A stretch of 57,409 bases of DNA. It comes from JBFHNV01 sp041593595 (GTDB lineage: Bacteria > Pseudomonadota > Gammaproteobacteria > HK1). The number at the start of each line of letters is the position of its first letter. Position 1 is the stretch's first letter. Below the pieces are notes generated by a model. That model saw only the letters and a list, made by a program, of their open reading frames with translations. It had not been told where the DNA came from and made no database searches. This document shows positions 29,371-38,016 of the stretch, one piece after another. The stretch spans positions 1-57,409 of the forward strand of contig JBFHNV010000006.1 of assembly GCA_041593595.1 (NCBI GenBank). The letters are read 5' to 3'. The position numbers were made by a program, and so were the translations under genes.

Positions 29371-30153
29371 TCACAGTCCGGGCATGCCCACGATGTTGAT
29401 TCCGGCATCCACGTAGACCACCTCGCCGGTGATCCCCGCGGCCAGGTCCGAGCACAGGAACGCAGCGGCGTTGCCCACGTCCTCGAGGGTCACGTTGCGC
29501 CGCAGGGGCGCGCTGTGCTCGGCGAGCTCCAGCATCCGGCGGAAGTCGGAGATGCCGGCGGCCGCCAGCGTCTTGATGGGGCCGGCGGAGATGGCGTTGA
29601 CGCGGGTTCCTTGCGGTCCCAGGGCGGCCGCCATGTAGCGCACGTTGGCCTCGAGGCTGGCCTTCGCCAGGCCCATGACGTTGTAGTTCGGCATCACCCG
29701 CTCCGCACCCAGGTAGCTGAGCGTGAGCAGCGCGCCCGCGCGCCCTTCGAGCATCCCTCGCCCGGCCTTCGCCAGCGCGGCGAAGCTGTAGGCGCTCACG
29801 TCGTGGGCGATGCGGAAGGCCTCCCGGTCCACCGCCTCCAGGTAGTCGCCTTTGAGCGACTCGCGGGGCGCGAAGGCCACCGCGTGCACGATGATGTCGA
29901 GCCCGTCCCAGGCCGCGGCCAGGCCATCGAACACCGCCGCGATCTGCTCGTCGCTCTCCACGTCGCAGGGCAGGCACAGCTCCGACCCCAGCTCCGCCGC
30001 GATCTCGCGCACCCGGGACTGGAGCCGCTCGTTCTGGTAGGTGAACGCGAGCTCCGCGCCCTCGCGGCGCATCGCCTGGGCGATGCCGCTGGCGATGGAC
30101 CGGTTGCTCGCGACGCCGACGATCAGGGCCCGCTTGCCGTCGAGGAATGCCAT
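29371..30153 (-). CDS. fabI: enoyl-[acyl-carrier-protein] reductase FabI
   Basis: The NADH-dependent reductase of the last step in fatty-acid elongation, 260 residues. The N-terminal Rossmann motif is MAFLDGKRALIVGVASNRSI, with the SI of the FabI class. The catalytic Tyr-x6-Lys motif is in YNVMGLAKASLE, preceded by LSYLGAERVMPN. Length and motifs match type-I FabI, the target class of triclosan. The ATG at 30153 begins the standard N-terminus; the open frame beyond is unrelated. The position after the tig-ppiD cluster matches the order in Pseudomonas. Confidence 0.97.
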   Translation of the reverse strand: MAFLDGKRALIVGVASNRSIASGIAQAMRREGAELAFTYQNERLQSRVREIAAELGSELCLPCDVESDEQIAAVFDGLAAAWDGLDIIVHAVAFAPRESLKGDYLEAVDREAFRIAHDVSAYSFAALAKAGRGMLEGRAGALLTLSYLGAERVMPNYNVMGLAKASLEANVRYMAAALGPQGTRVNAISAGPIKTLAAAGISDFRRMLELAEHSAPLRRNVTLEDVGNAAAFLCSDLAAGITGEVVYVDAGINIVGMPGL

Positions 30154-30235
30154 GTGGTGAACGTCCGCTACATGCTGGGCCCGGTACGCCGAGTGTACCG
30201 GCTTTGCGCGTGCCGAATCACCCGCGCGGGCGTCG

Positions 30236-31162
30236 TCAGCGGCGCCGCAGCCGCGGATCGGACGCCTCCCGCAGCCCCTCGCCCACCAGGTTGAAGGCGA
30301 GCACCACCGCGAAGATGGCGCTCCCCGGAATGAAGAACAGCCACGGCGCATCGAAGATGTAGGCGCGTCCGTCCGCCAGGATGTTGCCCCAGGTGGCGTC
30401 CGGTGGCTGCACCCCGAAGCCGAGGAAGCTCAAGGCACTCTCGGTCAGGATTGCGGTCGCGACCGTGATGGTCGCGGTCACCAGCACCGGTCCCACGGCG
30501 TTCGGCAGCAGGTGCACGGTCACGATGCGCCGCTCAGGGATGCCGCAGGCGCGCGCGGCGAGGACAAACTCCCGCTCGCGCAGGCTCAGCAGCTCCGCGC
30601 GCACGAAGCGCGCGATGCCCATCCAGCCGGTGAGCCCCAGCACCGCCATGATGTAGTAGATGCTGGGCGGCAGCAGCGCAATCACCGTGAGCACCAGGAA
30701 GAACGAGGGGAAGCACAGCATCACGTCGGTGAAGCGCATGATCAGCGCATCCACCGTCACCGGCCCGAGGCGGCGCCGGCCGTAGAAGCCGGCCAGCGCC
30801 CCCAGCGCCACGCCCACCGCCACCGAGATGGCCATGGCCACGAACCCGATGGACAGCGATACCACGCTGCCTTGCAGCATGCGGGCGAACACGTCGCGCC
30901 CGAGGTCGTCGGTACCGAGCACGTAGCGCCCGAGCGGCGGACGGAGATCCGGCTCGAGCGCCGTCGACGGCTGCGACATGGGCGGGCGCAGCTTGTCCAC
31001 CAGGCGCACCTCCGCCGGGTCCAGCAGGCCGCTCACGTCCGTCGCGAGCTTTCCCGCCAGCGCCACCAGCACCAGCACCGCCAGCACCGCGAGCCCCGCC
31101 ATCGCGGCCGGGTCGCCGCGCAGCGCCTGCCAGGTGGCACTGCGTGCGAGCCGGGCTGTCAC
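30236..31162 (-). CDS. peptide-type ABC transporter permease (DppC/YejE-like)
   Basis: The second permease of an oligopeptide-class importer, 308 residues with about six membrane helices. It has LGTDDLGRDVFARMLQGSVV, characteristic of the DppC/OppC/YejE group, the EAA-type loop ERRIVTVHLLPNAVGPVLV that contacts the ATPase, and LSFLGFGVQPPDATWGNIL. The GTG at 31162 overlaps the stop of the upstream permease by four bases. No ATPase gene accompanies the operon, so its energy subunit must be encoded elsewhere. Confidence 0.9.
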   Translation of the reverse strand: MTARLARSATWQALRGDPAAMAGLAVLAVLVLVALAGKLATDVSGLLDPAEVRLVDKLRPPMSQPSTALEPDLRPPLGRYVLGTDDLGRDVFARMLQGSVVSLSIGFVAMAISVAVGVALGALAGFYGRRRLGPVTVDALIMRFTDVMLCFPSFFLVLTVIALLPPSIYYIMAVLGLTGWMGIARFVRAELLSLREREFVLAARACGIPERRIVTVHLLPNAVGPVLVTATITVATAILTESALSFLGFGVQPPDATWGNILADGRAYIFDAPWLFFIPGSAIFAVVLAFNLVGEGLREASDPRLRRR

Positions 31163-32121
31163 CGCTCGCGCACCCGCGGGTCGGCGGCGGCGTATAGCAG
31201 GTCGGCGACCAGGGTGCCGGCGATGGTCAGGGCGGCGGCGAACAGGTTCAGGGTGAGGATCACCGGGTAGTCCCGGGCCAGGATGGCCTCGTAGCCCAGC
31301 CGCCCGATCCCGGGCCACGCGAAGATCTGCTCCACGATCACCGAGCCGCCGATGAGGTTCGGCAGCAGCAGCCCGAACATGGTGATCGCCGGCAGCAGGG
31401 CGTTGCGAAGGGCATGGCGGTAGGCGACCACGTCGCCCGGCAGCCCCTTGGCGTGGGCCGTGCGGACGTAATCCTGGTGCAGCACCTCCACCATCTGCGA
31501 GCGCACGTAGCGCGAGAGCACCGCGATCCCCACCAGCGCTGACATGATGGACGGCAGCGCCAGGTGCCACAGCCGGTCCATGGCCTGCTGCCAGGTGCTC
31601 TCGGCCTGCAGCCCGAATGTGCGCATCCCCACCACCGGCACCTGAAGTGTGTCCACCACTACCAGGATCAGCAGGTACGCGAAGACGAAGCTCGGCACCG
31701 AGATGAAGGCGTAGGCCACCACCGTCGACGCCCGGTCCACGAGGCGCCCGCGCCGCAGGGCCGCGTGGATTCCGGTGGGAAAGGACAGGGTCCAGATGAG
31801 CGCCGTGGCACACAGGAACAGGGGCAGCGAGTTCACGAAGCGCTCGCCGATCTTCGCGAGCACCGGCTGCCCGTCCTTGAACGAGCGCAGCTCGCCGGTG
31901 ACCAGGTCGCGCATCCAGTACGCGTACTGCAGGTGCACCGGATCGTCCAGGTGGAACGCCGCGCGGATCAGCGCCACGTCCTCCGGCTTCATGCGCGGGT
32001 TGGCCGGATCCACCTCGCTCGGCTCGCCGGGCGCCAGGTGCACCACCGCGTGGGCCACGATGGAGACCACCAGCAGCAGCAGCGTGCGCGAGAGCAGGGT
32101 GACGAGCGTGCGGCGCAGCAT
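31159..32121 (-). CDS. peptide-type ABC transporter permease (DppB/YejB-like)
   Basis: The first permease of the same importer, 320 residues. After an N-terminal membrane helix it shows VVHLAPGEPSEVDPANPRM, then the core with VRTAHAKGLPGDVVAYRHAL, which is the EAA loop, and VIVEQIFAWPGIGRLGYEAI, a signature of DppB-class permeases. The ATG at 32121 is preferred: upstream codons run through hairpin repeat copy D and are not protein-like. It is coupled to the next permease by GTGA. Confidence 0.9.
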   Translation of the reverse strand: MLRRTLVTLLSRTLLLLVVSIVAHAVVHLAPGEPSEVDPANPRMKPEDVALIRAAFHLDDPVHLQYAYWMRDLVTGELRSFKDGQPVLAKIGERFVNSLPLFLCATALIWTLSFPTGIHAALRRGRLVDRASTVVAYAFISVPSFVFAYLLILVVVDTLQVPVVGMRTFGLQAESTWQQAMDRLWHLALPSIMSALVGIAVLSRYVRSQMVEVLHQDYVRTAHAKGLPGDVVAYRHALRNALLPAITMFGLLLPNLIGGSVIVEQIFAWPGIGRLGYEAILARDYPVILTLNLFAAALTIAGTLVADLLYAAADPRVRER

Positions 32122-32195
32122 CAGCGCGTGCCTGCGCCGCGCGCCATCGGCGCTCCGGTACGTGCAGCCCCATCCCCGCCACTGCGGCGGAACCC

Positions 32196-32297
32196 GGAGG
32201 CGGGCAACGGCTGACACGACACGCCGTGAATCCGTCCCTGGAGGCTCCAGCGCGCCGTCCATGGCGCGCACGGTCGCGTCAGCCGTTGCCCGCCTCC
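32196..32297 (-). repeat. dispersed hairpin repeat, copy D
   Basis: The 25-base arms 32196-32220 and 32273-32297 are complementary at 24 positions. The 52-base loop on the minus strand holds CCATGGACGGCGCGCTGG and CCAGGGACGGATTCACGG. It lies inside the transporter operon, between the binding-protein and permease genes. Confidence 0.85.
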
Positions 32298-32337
32298 ACG
32301 TGGTCCCGGGGGGCGCCTGCCCGCGACGCCGTGGCCG

Positions 32338-34389
32338 TCAGAAGCCCGGATCATGGGCCAGGCGCTGCCAGCGGTTCATGTGGAAGAACAGCTCGCCGGC
32401 GCCGCCGGCGCGCACCGGCTCGATGCCGCCGTCCGGCGTGCGCATGACGATCTTGCGGTCCAGGAGCTGGGTGGAGCGCGGGGCGAACAGGAAGGTGTAG
32501 GGCTGCAGCTCGGCAATGCGCCGGTGCAGGCGGTGGGCGAGGCGGCGCTGCGCTTCACGATCGTACTCGCGCCGGATGGTCTCGATCAGCCGGTCGGACT
32601 CCGGATCGTCGAAGCCGACGAAGTTGAGCTCGTTCGGATCTGCCTGGCTCGAGTGCCAGATCTGGTAGAGGTCCGGGTCCAGGTCGAGCCGCCAACCGAG
32701 CACCACCGCGTCGAACTGGCCGGGGTTCACGAAGTCCTTGAGGAACACCGCCCACTCGAACAGCTGCACGTTGCACTTCACGCCGATGCGCTGCCACGCC
32801 TGCTGCACGATGCTGGTGACCGCCTTGCGCAGGAGGTTGCCGTTGTTGGTGATGAGGTTGAACTCGAGACGCTTGCCGTCGCGCGCGAGCCAGCCGTCCG
32901 CTCCGCGGACGAAGCCGGCCTCGGCCAGCAGCGCCTCGGCCCGTGCCGGGTCGTGAGGCAGCGCCGGGACGCCGCGGTCGTACCACTCGGTGACGCTCGC
33001 GAAAGGGCCGGTGACACGCTCGCCCTCGTCGAACAGGGCGTAGCGGATGATGGCGTCCACGTCGATGGCCATGCCCAGCGCATGGCGGACACGCGGATCC
33101 GAGAACGGCGCCTTGCGCAGGTTGTAGCCGATGTAGGTGTAGCCGGGGAGGATGGCGGAGAAGGGCCGGTAGCGCGGATCGCGCCGGTAGCGCTCCGCCT
33201 GGTGCGGCTCGGCCCGGTAGGTGTCGACCGCGCCGGCGCGGAACTCGAGCTCCTGGGCGAGGGTGTCGGGCAGCACGCGGTAGTAGTAGTCGCGGTAGAG
33301 CGGCGCGCCGTCGAAGTAGTCGTCGTTGCGTTCCAGGTGGATGAGCTCGTCGCTGGACCAGCGGCGGAAGCGGAACGGGCCGGTGCCGACGGGGTCGCGG
33401 TTGAACGTGCTCTCGCGCAGCCCGAAGGAGGCGCGCGCGGCCGCGGACAGCCCGCGCCGGTCCATCTCCGCCGCCATGGCCGCGTCGTCGAGCAGGTGCT
33501 CGGGCAGGACGCCGATGGTCCAGGCACTGACCGCCGGGGAGAACAGGCGCTTGTACACCACGCGTACCGTGTGCTCGTCCAGCGGCTCCACGCGCTTCAC
33601 GGGCTCGAAGCTCGAACGGCGCGGTGAGAGGTTGCGCGGGTTCATGATGGCTCGGTACGTGAACACCACGTCGCCCGCGTCGAAGTGATGACCGTCGTGG
33701 AAGCGCACGCCGCGGCGCAGACGGAACACGATCTCCGGGTTCTGTTCGAGCCACGGGACCAGGGACGAGGCGAGCTCCTCCGGCAGCGCCTCGCCGGCGG
33801 CATCCACCGTGCCACCGGGTCCGGGTGCCGCATCCGGCGGCAGGTCGAGGGCTCGGCGCAGCAGCGTCGCGAGCTCCGGGACGACCCGCGACAGCACGAG
33901 CTCCAGGCGCGCGGGCCGCTGCACCTCGACGGTCACCGGCCCGGTCCGCCCCGGAACCTCGACCTCGAGGCGCTCGCGGGCGGGCGGCAGCACCGTGGGT
34001 GGCGCGACGAGCAGGTCCGGCGATACGCCGGCGAGCGCGGTGCGCACCCGCGTCACGGTGGCGTCGGGATCCGCACCGGGCGCCAGGGCCAGGTAGGCGC
34101 GCTCGGTCACCTCCCAGCGCTCGGCCAGCGCACCTTCCAGCTCCAGGTTCTCGCCGATGCGCAGCAGTCCGTCGAACACCAGCCCCACGACGCGGGAGCT
34201 GGCGGTGTCGGCATGCAGGATCGGATTGAGCAGGCGGGCGTCGCCGGTGGAGGCCTCGACGAACGTCCGCAGGCGGGCAGGGTCGCCGCGACCCTGGGTG
34301 TGATAGCTGGGCACCCAGAGCACGGCCTGCAGCATCAGCACCAGCAGCGCAATGGGCGCCGCCAGCAGGAGCAGTCGAAGTCCGGTCAC
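32338..34389 (-). CDS. peptide-type ABC transporter substrate-binding protein
   Basis: A 683-residue member of solute-binding family 5, longer than most (500-600). The N-terminal hydrophobic stretch at about residues 4-27 is a signal or membrane anchor. The core has VFDGLLRIGENLELEGALAE, the family signature around FRLRRGVRFHDGHHFDAGDV and LRKAPFSDPRVRHALGMAID. An extra segment of roughly 100 residues near positions 100-210, rich in valine, leucine and proline, splits the first lobe. It is the first gene of the operon with two permeases. The substrate is probably a peptide; this is inferred from the family alone. Confidence 0.88.
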   Translation of the reverse strand: MTGLRLLLLAAPIALLVLMLQAVLWVPSYHTQGRGDPARLRTFVEASTGDARLLNPILHADTASSRVVGLVFDGLLRIGENLELEGALAERWEVTERAYLALAPGADPDATVTRVRTALAGVSPDLLVAPPTVLPPARERLEVEVPGRTGPVTVEVQRPARLELVLSRVVPELATLLRRALDLPPDAAPGPGGTVDAAGEALPEELASSLVPWLEQNPEIVFRLRRGVRFHDGHHFDAGDVVFTYRAIMNPRNLSPRRSSFEPVKRVEPLDEHTVRVVYKRLFSPAVSAWTIGVLPEHLLDDAAMAAEMDRRGLSAAARASFGLRESTFNRDPVGTGPFRFRRWSSDELIHLERNDDYFDGAPLYRDYYYRVLPDTLAQELEFRAGAVDTYRAEPHQAERYRRDPRYRPFSAILPGYTYIGYNLRKAPFSDPRVRHALGMAIDVDAIIRYALFDEGERVTGPFASVTEWYDRGVPALPHDPARAEALLAEAGFVRGADGWLARDGKRLEFNLITNNGNLLRKAVTSIVQQAWQRIGVKCNVQLFEWAVFLKDFVNPGQFDAVVLGWRLDLDPDLYQIWHSSQADPNELNFVGFDDPESDRLIETIRREYDREAQRRLAHRLHRRIAELQPYTFLFAPRSTQLLDRKIVMRTPDGGIEPVRAGGAGELFFHMNRWQRLAHDPGF

Positions 34390-34426
34390 GGCACGCGCGC
34401 GGCGCGCCGCAGGCGCCGTCGCGCGA

Positions 34427-34639
34427 TCAGTCGTGACGCACCCAGCGGCCGTAGGTGCACTCGAATACCTGGCCTTCGCTCTCGACCAGGGCGCCCTCGG
34501 CGAACTCCTGGCCGTTCCAGTAACACTGAGTGGTGGTGGCGGAATCTAGCATCACCGTGGACTCGCCTTCGATCGGCCCCGATACGGGCGAGTTCTTCTG
34601 CTTGGAATCCATCGGTGCGACCGGTGTCCTGTCCGCCAT
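34427..34639 (-). CDS. small DUF1496-like protein
   Basis: A 70-residue soluble protein. The C-terminal half TTTQCYWNGQEFAEGALVES with a second cysteine in FECTYGRWV looks like the small DUF1496-type domain with two cysteines, possibly a zinc or disulfide pair. The function is unknown. It starts at ATG 34639. It sits between the kinase and the transporter binding protein on the same strand, and its stop lies 37 bases before the binding-protein gene start. Confidence 0.6.
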   Translation of the reverse strand: MADRTPVAPMDSKQKNSPVSGPIEGESTVMLDSATTTQCYWNGQEFAEGALVESEGQVFECTYGRWVRHD

Positions 34640-34705
34640 GGCTGCCTCCCCGTGCGCCGGAACGTTCGGGACGCGAGTGTAGCACAGGCCCGCGGGCGGG
34701 CCGCC

Positions 34706-35983
34706 TCAGCCGGCAAGGGCGTCGGCAAGCCTCGCATTGGTGCGCGCGAGGCGCTCGATCAGCGTGCGCAGGAACACCTGGTTGAAGCGGAGCTGGCAGC
34801 CCATGGTGGCGCGCTCGATGAGCCGGTAGTCGATGCGCAGCAGCAAGCACTCCTCGGTCGCGAGCACCGACGCGCCGCGCACGCCCTGTGTGAGGATCGC
34901 CATCTCGCCGAGGCACTCGCCCTTGGTCAGGACGCCCACCTCGACGCCGTTCACCTGCACGCTGGCTTCGCCCGAGGCGAGCACGTAGAACGCGTCGCCC
35001 GCCGCCCGTTCGGCCATGATGGTGGCGCCTGGACGCGCCTCCCGCCACCCGGCGGCGTCCAGCACCTCGCGCAGCTCGGCGTCGGAGAAGTCGTTGAAGA
35101 AGGCCAGCTCCCGCGCGATCCGGAAGCGCTCCTCGGGGCCGGGCATCGGTCGCCCGTGGTCCAGGCTGCCGAACAGCGACGCCAGGTCGGCGGCCATCTC
35201 GTGGCCATACTCGTAGCGGTCCTCGAGCCGCTTGGCCATGGCGCGGGCGATGATGGCCGCCAGGGCCTGCGGGACCTCCGGGCGCAGCGTGGTGACCGGT
35301 GGCGGTTCCTCCTCGACGATCTTGCGTACGAGCTGGCTGATGTTCCTGGCGAGAAAGGGCGGGCGCCCCGTGACCAGCTCGTAGGCGATCACGCCGAGCG
35401 AGTACAGGTCCGTCTGGTGGTTCAGGTCCTCCTCGCGGATCTGCTCCGGCGACATGTAGCGGGGTGAGCCCAGCACGCCCATCAGCTGGGTCTCGTCACT
35501 GAGCGCGTTGTGTGCGATGCCGAAGTCGCCGATCTTCACCGTGCCGTCGCGGGTGAGCATGATGTTCGACGGCTTGATGTCGCGGTGGATGACGCCGCGC
35601 CGGTGGGCGTAGTCCAGCGCCTTGGCGCACTGGTAGAGGAGCTCGATCACCCGCGGCAGGGGCAGCAGGTTGGCCGGGTCCACGTGGCTGCGCAGGGTGT
35701 CGGCGCCGTCCACGTACTCCATCACGATGTAGGGCAGACCGTCGTGCTCGCCCGCGTCCCGGATGGAGAGGATGTTGGGATGCTCGAGTCCCCCGGCGGT
35801 CTTTGCCTCGTTGAAGAAGAGCTTGCGCGCGATCTTGAAGCCGCTGCCTGCGGTCACCGGGCACACCTTGAGTGCCACGTGCTCGTCGCTGAAGGGATCG
35901 TGCCCCAGGTAGACCGTGCCCATGTTGCCCTCGCCGGCAACGCCGATCACGGAGTACTTCCCGATCTGCCGGGGCTGCTCCAT
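34706..35983 (-). CDS. Ser/Thr protein kinase with cyclic-nucleotide-binding domain
   Basis: A 425-residue paralogue of the kinase at 16301-17587. Kinase features: GVAGEGNMGTVYLG, VALKVC, VIHRDIKPSNIML, KIGDFGIAHN, YMSPEQ. From about residue 300 the lead helix FFNDFSDAELREVLDAAGW precedes a cyclic-nucleotide-type beta-roll, AFYVLASGEASVQVNGVEVG. Its phosphate-binding cassette CLGEMAILTQGVRGAS keeps the glutamate and the arginine that hold the cyclic phosphate. cAMP or cGMP control is thus plausible. No membrane helix. The ATG at 35983 starts five residues before GKYSVIG. The mltD-like gene lies upstream on the same strand, ending 71 bases away. Confidence 0.88.
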   Translation of the reverse strand: MEQPRQIGKYSVIGVAGEGNMGTVYLGHDPFSDEHVALKVCPVTAGSGFKIARKLFFNEAKTAGGLEHPNILSIRDAGEHDGLPYIVMEYVDGADTLRSHVDPANLLPLPRVIELLYQCAKALDYAHRRGVIHRDIKPSNIMLTRDGTVKIGDFGIAHNALSDETQLMGVLGSPRYMSPEQIREEDLNHQTDLYSLGVIAYELVTGRPPFLARNISQLVRKIVEEEPPPVTTLRPEVPQALAAIIARAMAKRLEDRYEYGHEMAADLASLFGSLDHGRPMPGPEERFRIARELAFFNDFSDAELREVLDAAGWREARPGATIMAERAAGDAFYVLASGEASVQVNGVEVGVLTKGECLGEMAILTQGVRGASVLATEECLLLRIDYRLIERATMGCQLRFNQVFLRTLIERLARTNARLADALAG

Positions 35984-36054
35984 CGCGATCCTCGGAAACG
36001 ACGTGGCGGGCAGTATCCGGGAAGCGCCCGGATCACACAAACCGCGGGCGACGT

Positions 36055-37842
36055 TCAGGCGCTGGCGCGCGGGACGGGGAGCAGGGCGGATCGCGGCGGT
36101 GTGAGTCGCAGCTCCTGGCCGGGTTGCAGGATGGACGCGGTGCTGATGCCGTTCCAGCTTGCGAGATCGGCAGTGGACAGCCGGTAGCGGCGCGCAATGT
36201 TCCACAGGTTGTCGCCGGGCCGCACCACGTGCACGACGGGCTTGGTGTCGGCGGCGGGCGCCGGCGCCGGCGCCGCCCTGGCACCGGGACGCCAGATCAC
36301 CAGCTTCTGGCCCGGGCGCAGGATGCTGCGGTTGCCGAGTCCGTTCCAGCGCATGAGCTTGGTGAGCGAGACCCGGTGCCGGCGCGCGATGTTCCACAGG
36401 TTGTCGCCGTTGCGCACCCGGTAGACGCTGCGCTGCTCGGCGAGCTGCGCGCGCTTGATGCCGGCACGCACCTCCGGGCTCAGCCCGTCGAGCGCGCCGG
36501 CGCGCGCGCCCGACGGCACCTTGAGCTCCTGTCCCACGGACAGCAGGCTGCCGTCCACGCCGTTCGCGGCACGCAGGCTGTCCACGCTCACCCCGTATTG
36601 GCGCGCGATGTCCGACAGGGTGTCGCCGCGGGACACCTCGTGGGTCGCCCACAGCATGCGTTCCTCGGGGGGCAGCGCGGCCAGCGCCTGGCGGAAGGTG
36701 CTCACGGACTCCGTCGGGACCAGCAGGTGATGCGGACCGTCCGGATCCGTGGCATGGCGCATGAACCCGGGATTGAGCAGCATCATCTCGTTCAGCGTGA
36801 TCTCCGCCAGCTCCGCCGCCTTGGCGAGGTCGATCTGGCTGCCCACGTGCACGCGGCGGAAGTAGGGCTCGTCGTCGATGGGATCCAGGGTGATGCCGTA
36901 GCGCCCGGGCGCCGCCACCAGGCGCGCCACCGCAAGCAGTCTCGGCACGTAGGCCCGAGTCTCTGCTGGCAGGGTCAGGGCGAAGAAGTCGTCGGGTCGT
37001 CCAGCGGCGCGGTTGCGCCGGCGCGCCCGCATCACGTTGCCCTCGCCAGCGTTATAGGCAGCCACCGCCAGCAGCCAGTCGCCGTCCATGTCCCGGTGGA
37101 GCCTCTCGAGGTAGTCGAAGGCCGCTCGGGTGGACTCCACGATGTCGCGGCGTGCGTCGTACCACGCGCTCTGGTGCAGGCCGTACCGCCGGCCGGTGGA
37201 GCGTATGAACTGCCAGATCCCCATCGCGCCCATGGGCGAGCGGGCATAGGGTTGAAAGGCGCTCTCCACCACCGGCAGCAGGGCGAGCTCCATGGGCAGG
37301 CCGCGCCGCTCGGCCTCGTGGGCGATGAATGCCAGGTACAGGCGCGCACGATCGGTGGTGCGTTGGATGTAGTCCGGGCGGGCCGCATACCAGCGGAGCT
37401 CCGCGTCCACCGCGGGGTGATCCACCGGGGGCAGGCGCAGGCCCGCGCGGATCCTCGCCCACACGTCCTCGTGGCGCGGCACCTCCGCATCCATCCGCAG
37501 CCGCGCCGCCTCGGCCCGGCGCTCGGTGGCGCGCCTGCGCAGCCGCTCGAGCACCACCGTGTCGCTGGGTGTCGCCATGTCCGGCGGCGGTGGGCCGGGC
37601 GCCACCAGCACCGCCTGGCCCGCCGCCTCCTCGGCATCGACCGCGACGGTGTCCTCGCGCACGCCCTGTGGCGCGCAGCCGGCCAGCAGCGACGGCACCA
37701 GGAGCAGGGGGGCCAGCCAGCGCCGCGGCATGCGCGATGGCGCCGCGTGGTGCCCGACCGGCATGGCGAACGCCGCCGCGCCGACGCGCGGGGCGCCGGT
37801 CGCGCTCGTGGATGGTGCGGCGCGCAACTGCTGGCGGGTCAT
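36055..37842 (-). CDS. mltD: membrane-bound lytic murein transglycosylase with three LysM domains
   Basis: MltD cleaves peptidoglycan glycan strands, forming anhydromuropeptides. Up to 595 residues: a lipoprotein signal ends LLLVPSLLAGC. A GH23 transglycosylase domain has LLPVVESAFQPYARSPMGAM with the catalytic glutamate and AVAAYNAGEGNVMRA. Three LysM peptidoglycan-binding repeats follow (VSRGDTLSDIARQYGVS; VRNGDNLWNIARRHRVS; VRPGDNLWNIARRYRLS). The ATG at 37842 has GAGGAAC upstream but gives a long n-region of about 40 residues; ATG 37731 (MPRRWLAPLLL) would give a normal lipoprotein signal. It is divergent from the methyltransferase gene. Confidence 0.93.
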   Translation of the reverse strand: MTRQQLRAAPSTSATGAPRVGAAAFAMPVGHHAAPSRMPRRWLAPLLLVPSLLAGCAPQGVREDTVAVDAEEAAGQAVLVAPGPPPPDMATPSDTVVLERLRRRATERRAEAARLRMDAEVPRHEDVWARIRAGLRLPPVDHPAVDAELRWYAARPDYIQRTTDRARLYLAFIAHEAERRGLPMELALLPVVESAFQPYARSPMGAMGIWQFIRSTGRRYGLHQSAWYDARRDIVESTRAAFDYLERLHRDMDGDWLLAVAAYNAGEGNVMRARRRNRAAGRPDDFFALTLPAETRAYVPRLLAVARLVAAPGRYGITLDPIDDEPYFRRVHVGSQIDLAKAAELAEITLNEMMLLNPGFMRHATDPDGPHHLLVPTESVSTFRQALAALPPEERMLWATHEVSRGDTLSDIARQYGVSVDSLRAANGVDGSLLSVGQELKVPSGARAGALDGLSPEVRAGIKRAQLAEQRSVYRVRNGDNLWNIARRHRVSLTKLMRWNGLGNRSILRPGQKLVIWRPGARAAPAPAPAADTKPVVHVVRPGDNLWNIARRYRLSTADLASWNGISTASILQPGQELRLTPPRSALLPVPRASA

Positions 37843-38016
37843 CGTTCCTCGGCTCCGTGCAACGTGACCCCATCCAGGAGCGAGGCCGCCGATGCAAGCC
37901 GAAAATGCTAGGGTTCGACGAATCGGCGGTCAAGGCCGCGGGTCACACCACACGACGCCACGCCGCCCGCCTGTGACAGAATAGGATCGGGCGTCCCGAG
38001 AACCGGATTACGACGG

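Noticed and set aside
37780..37842. Similarity of GTGGATGGTGCGG in mltD to the end of the miniature element
   Set aside because: The match is short and interrupted, lies in plausible coding sequence, and has no partner repeat.
36124..37911. 595-codon plus-strand open frame opposite mltD
   Set aside because: mltD has clear lipobox, GH23 and LysM motifs on the other strand; this frame has none.
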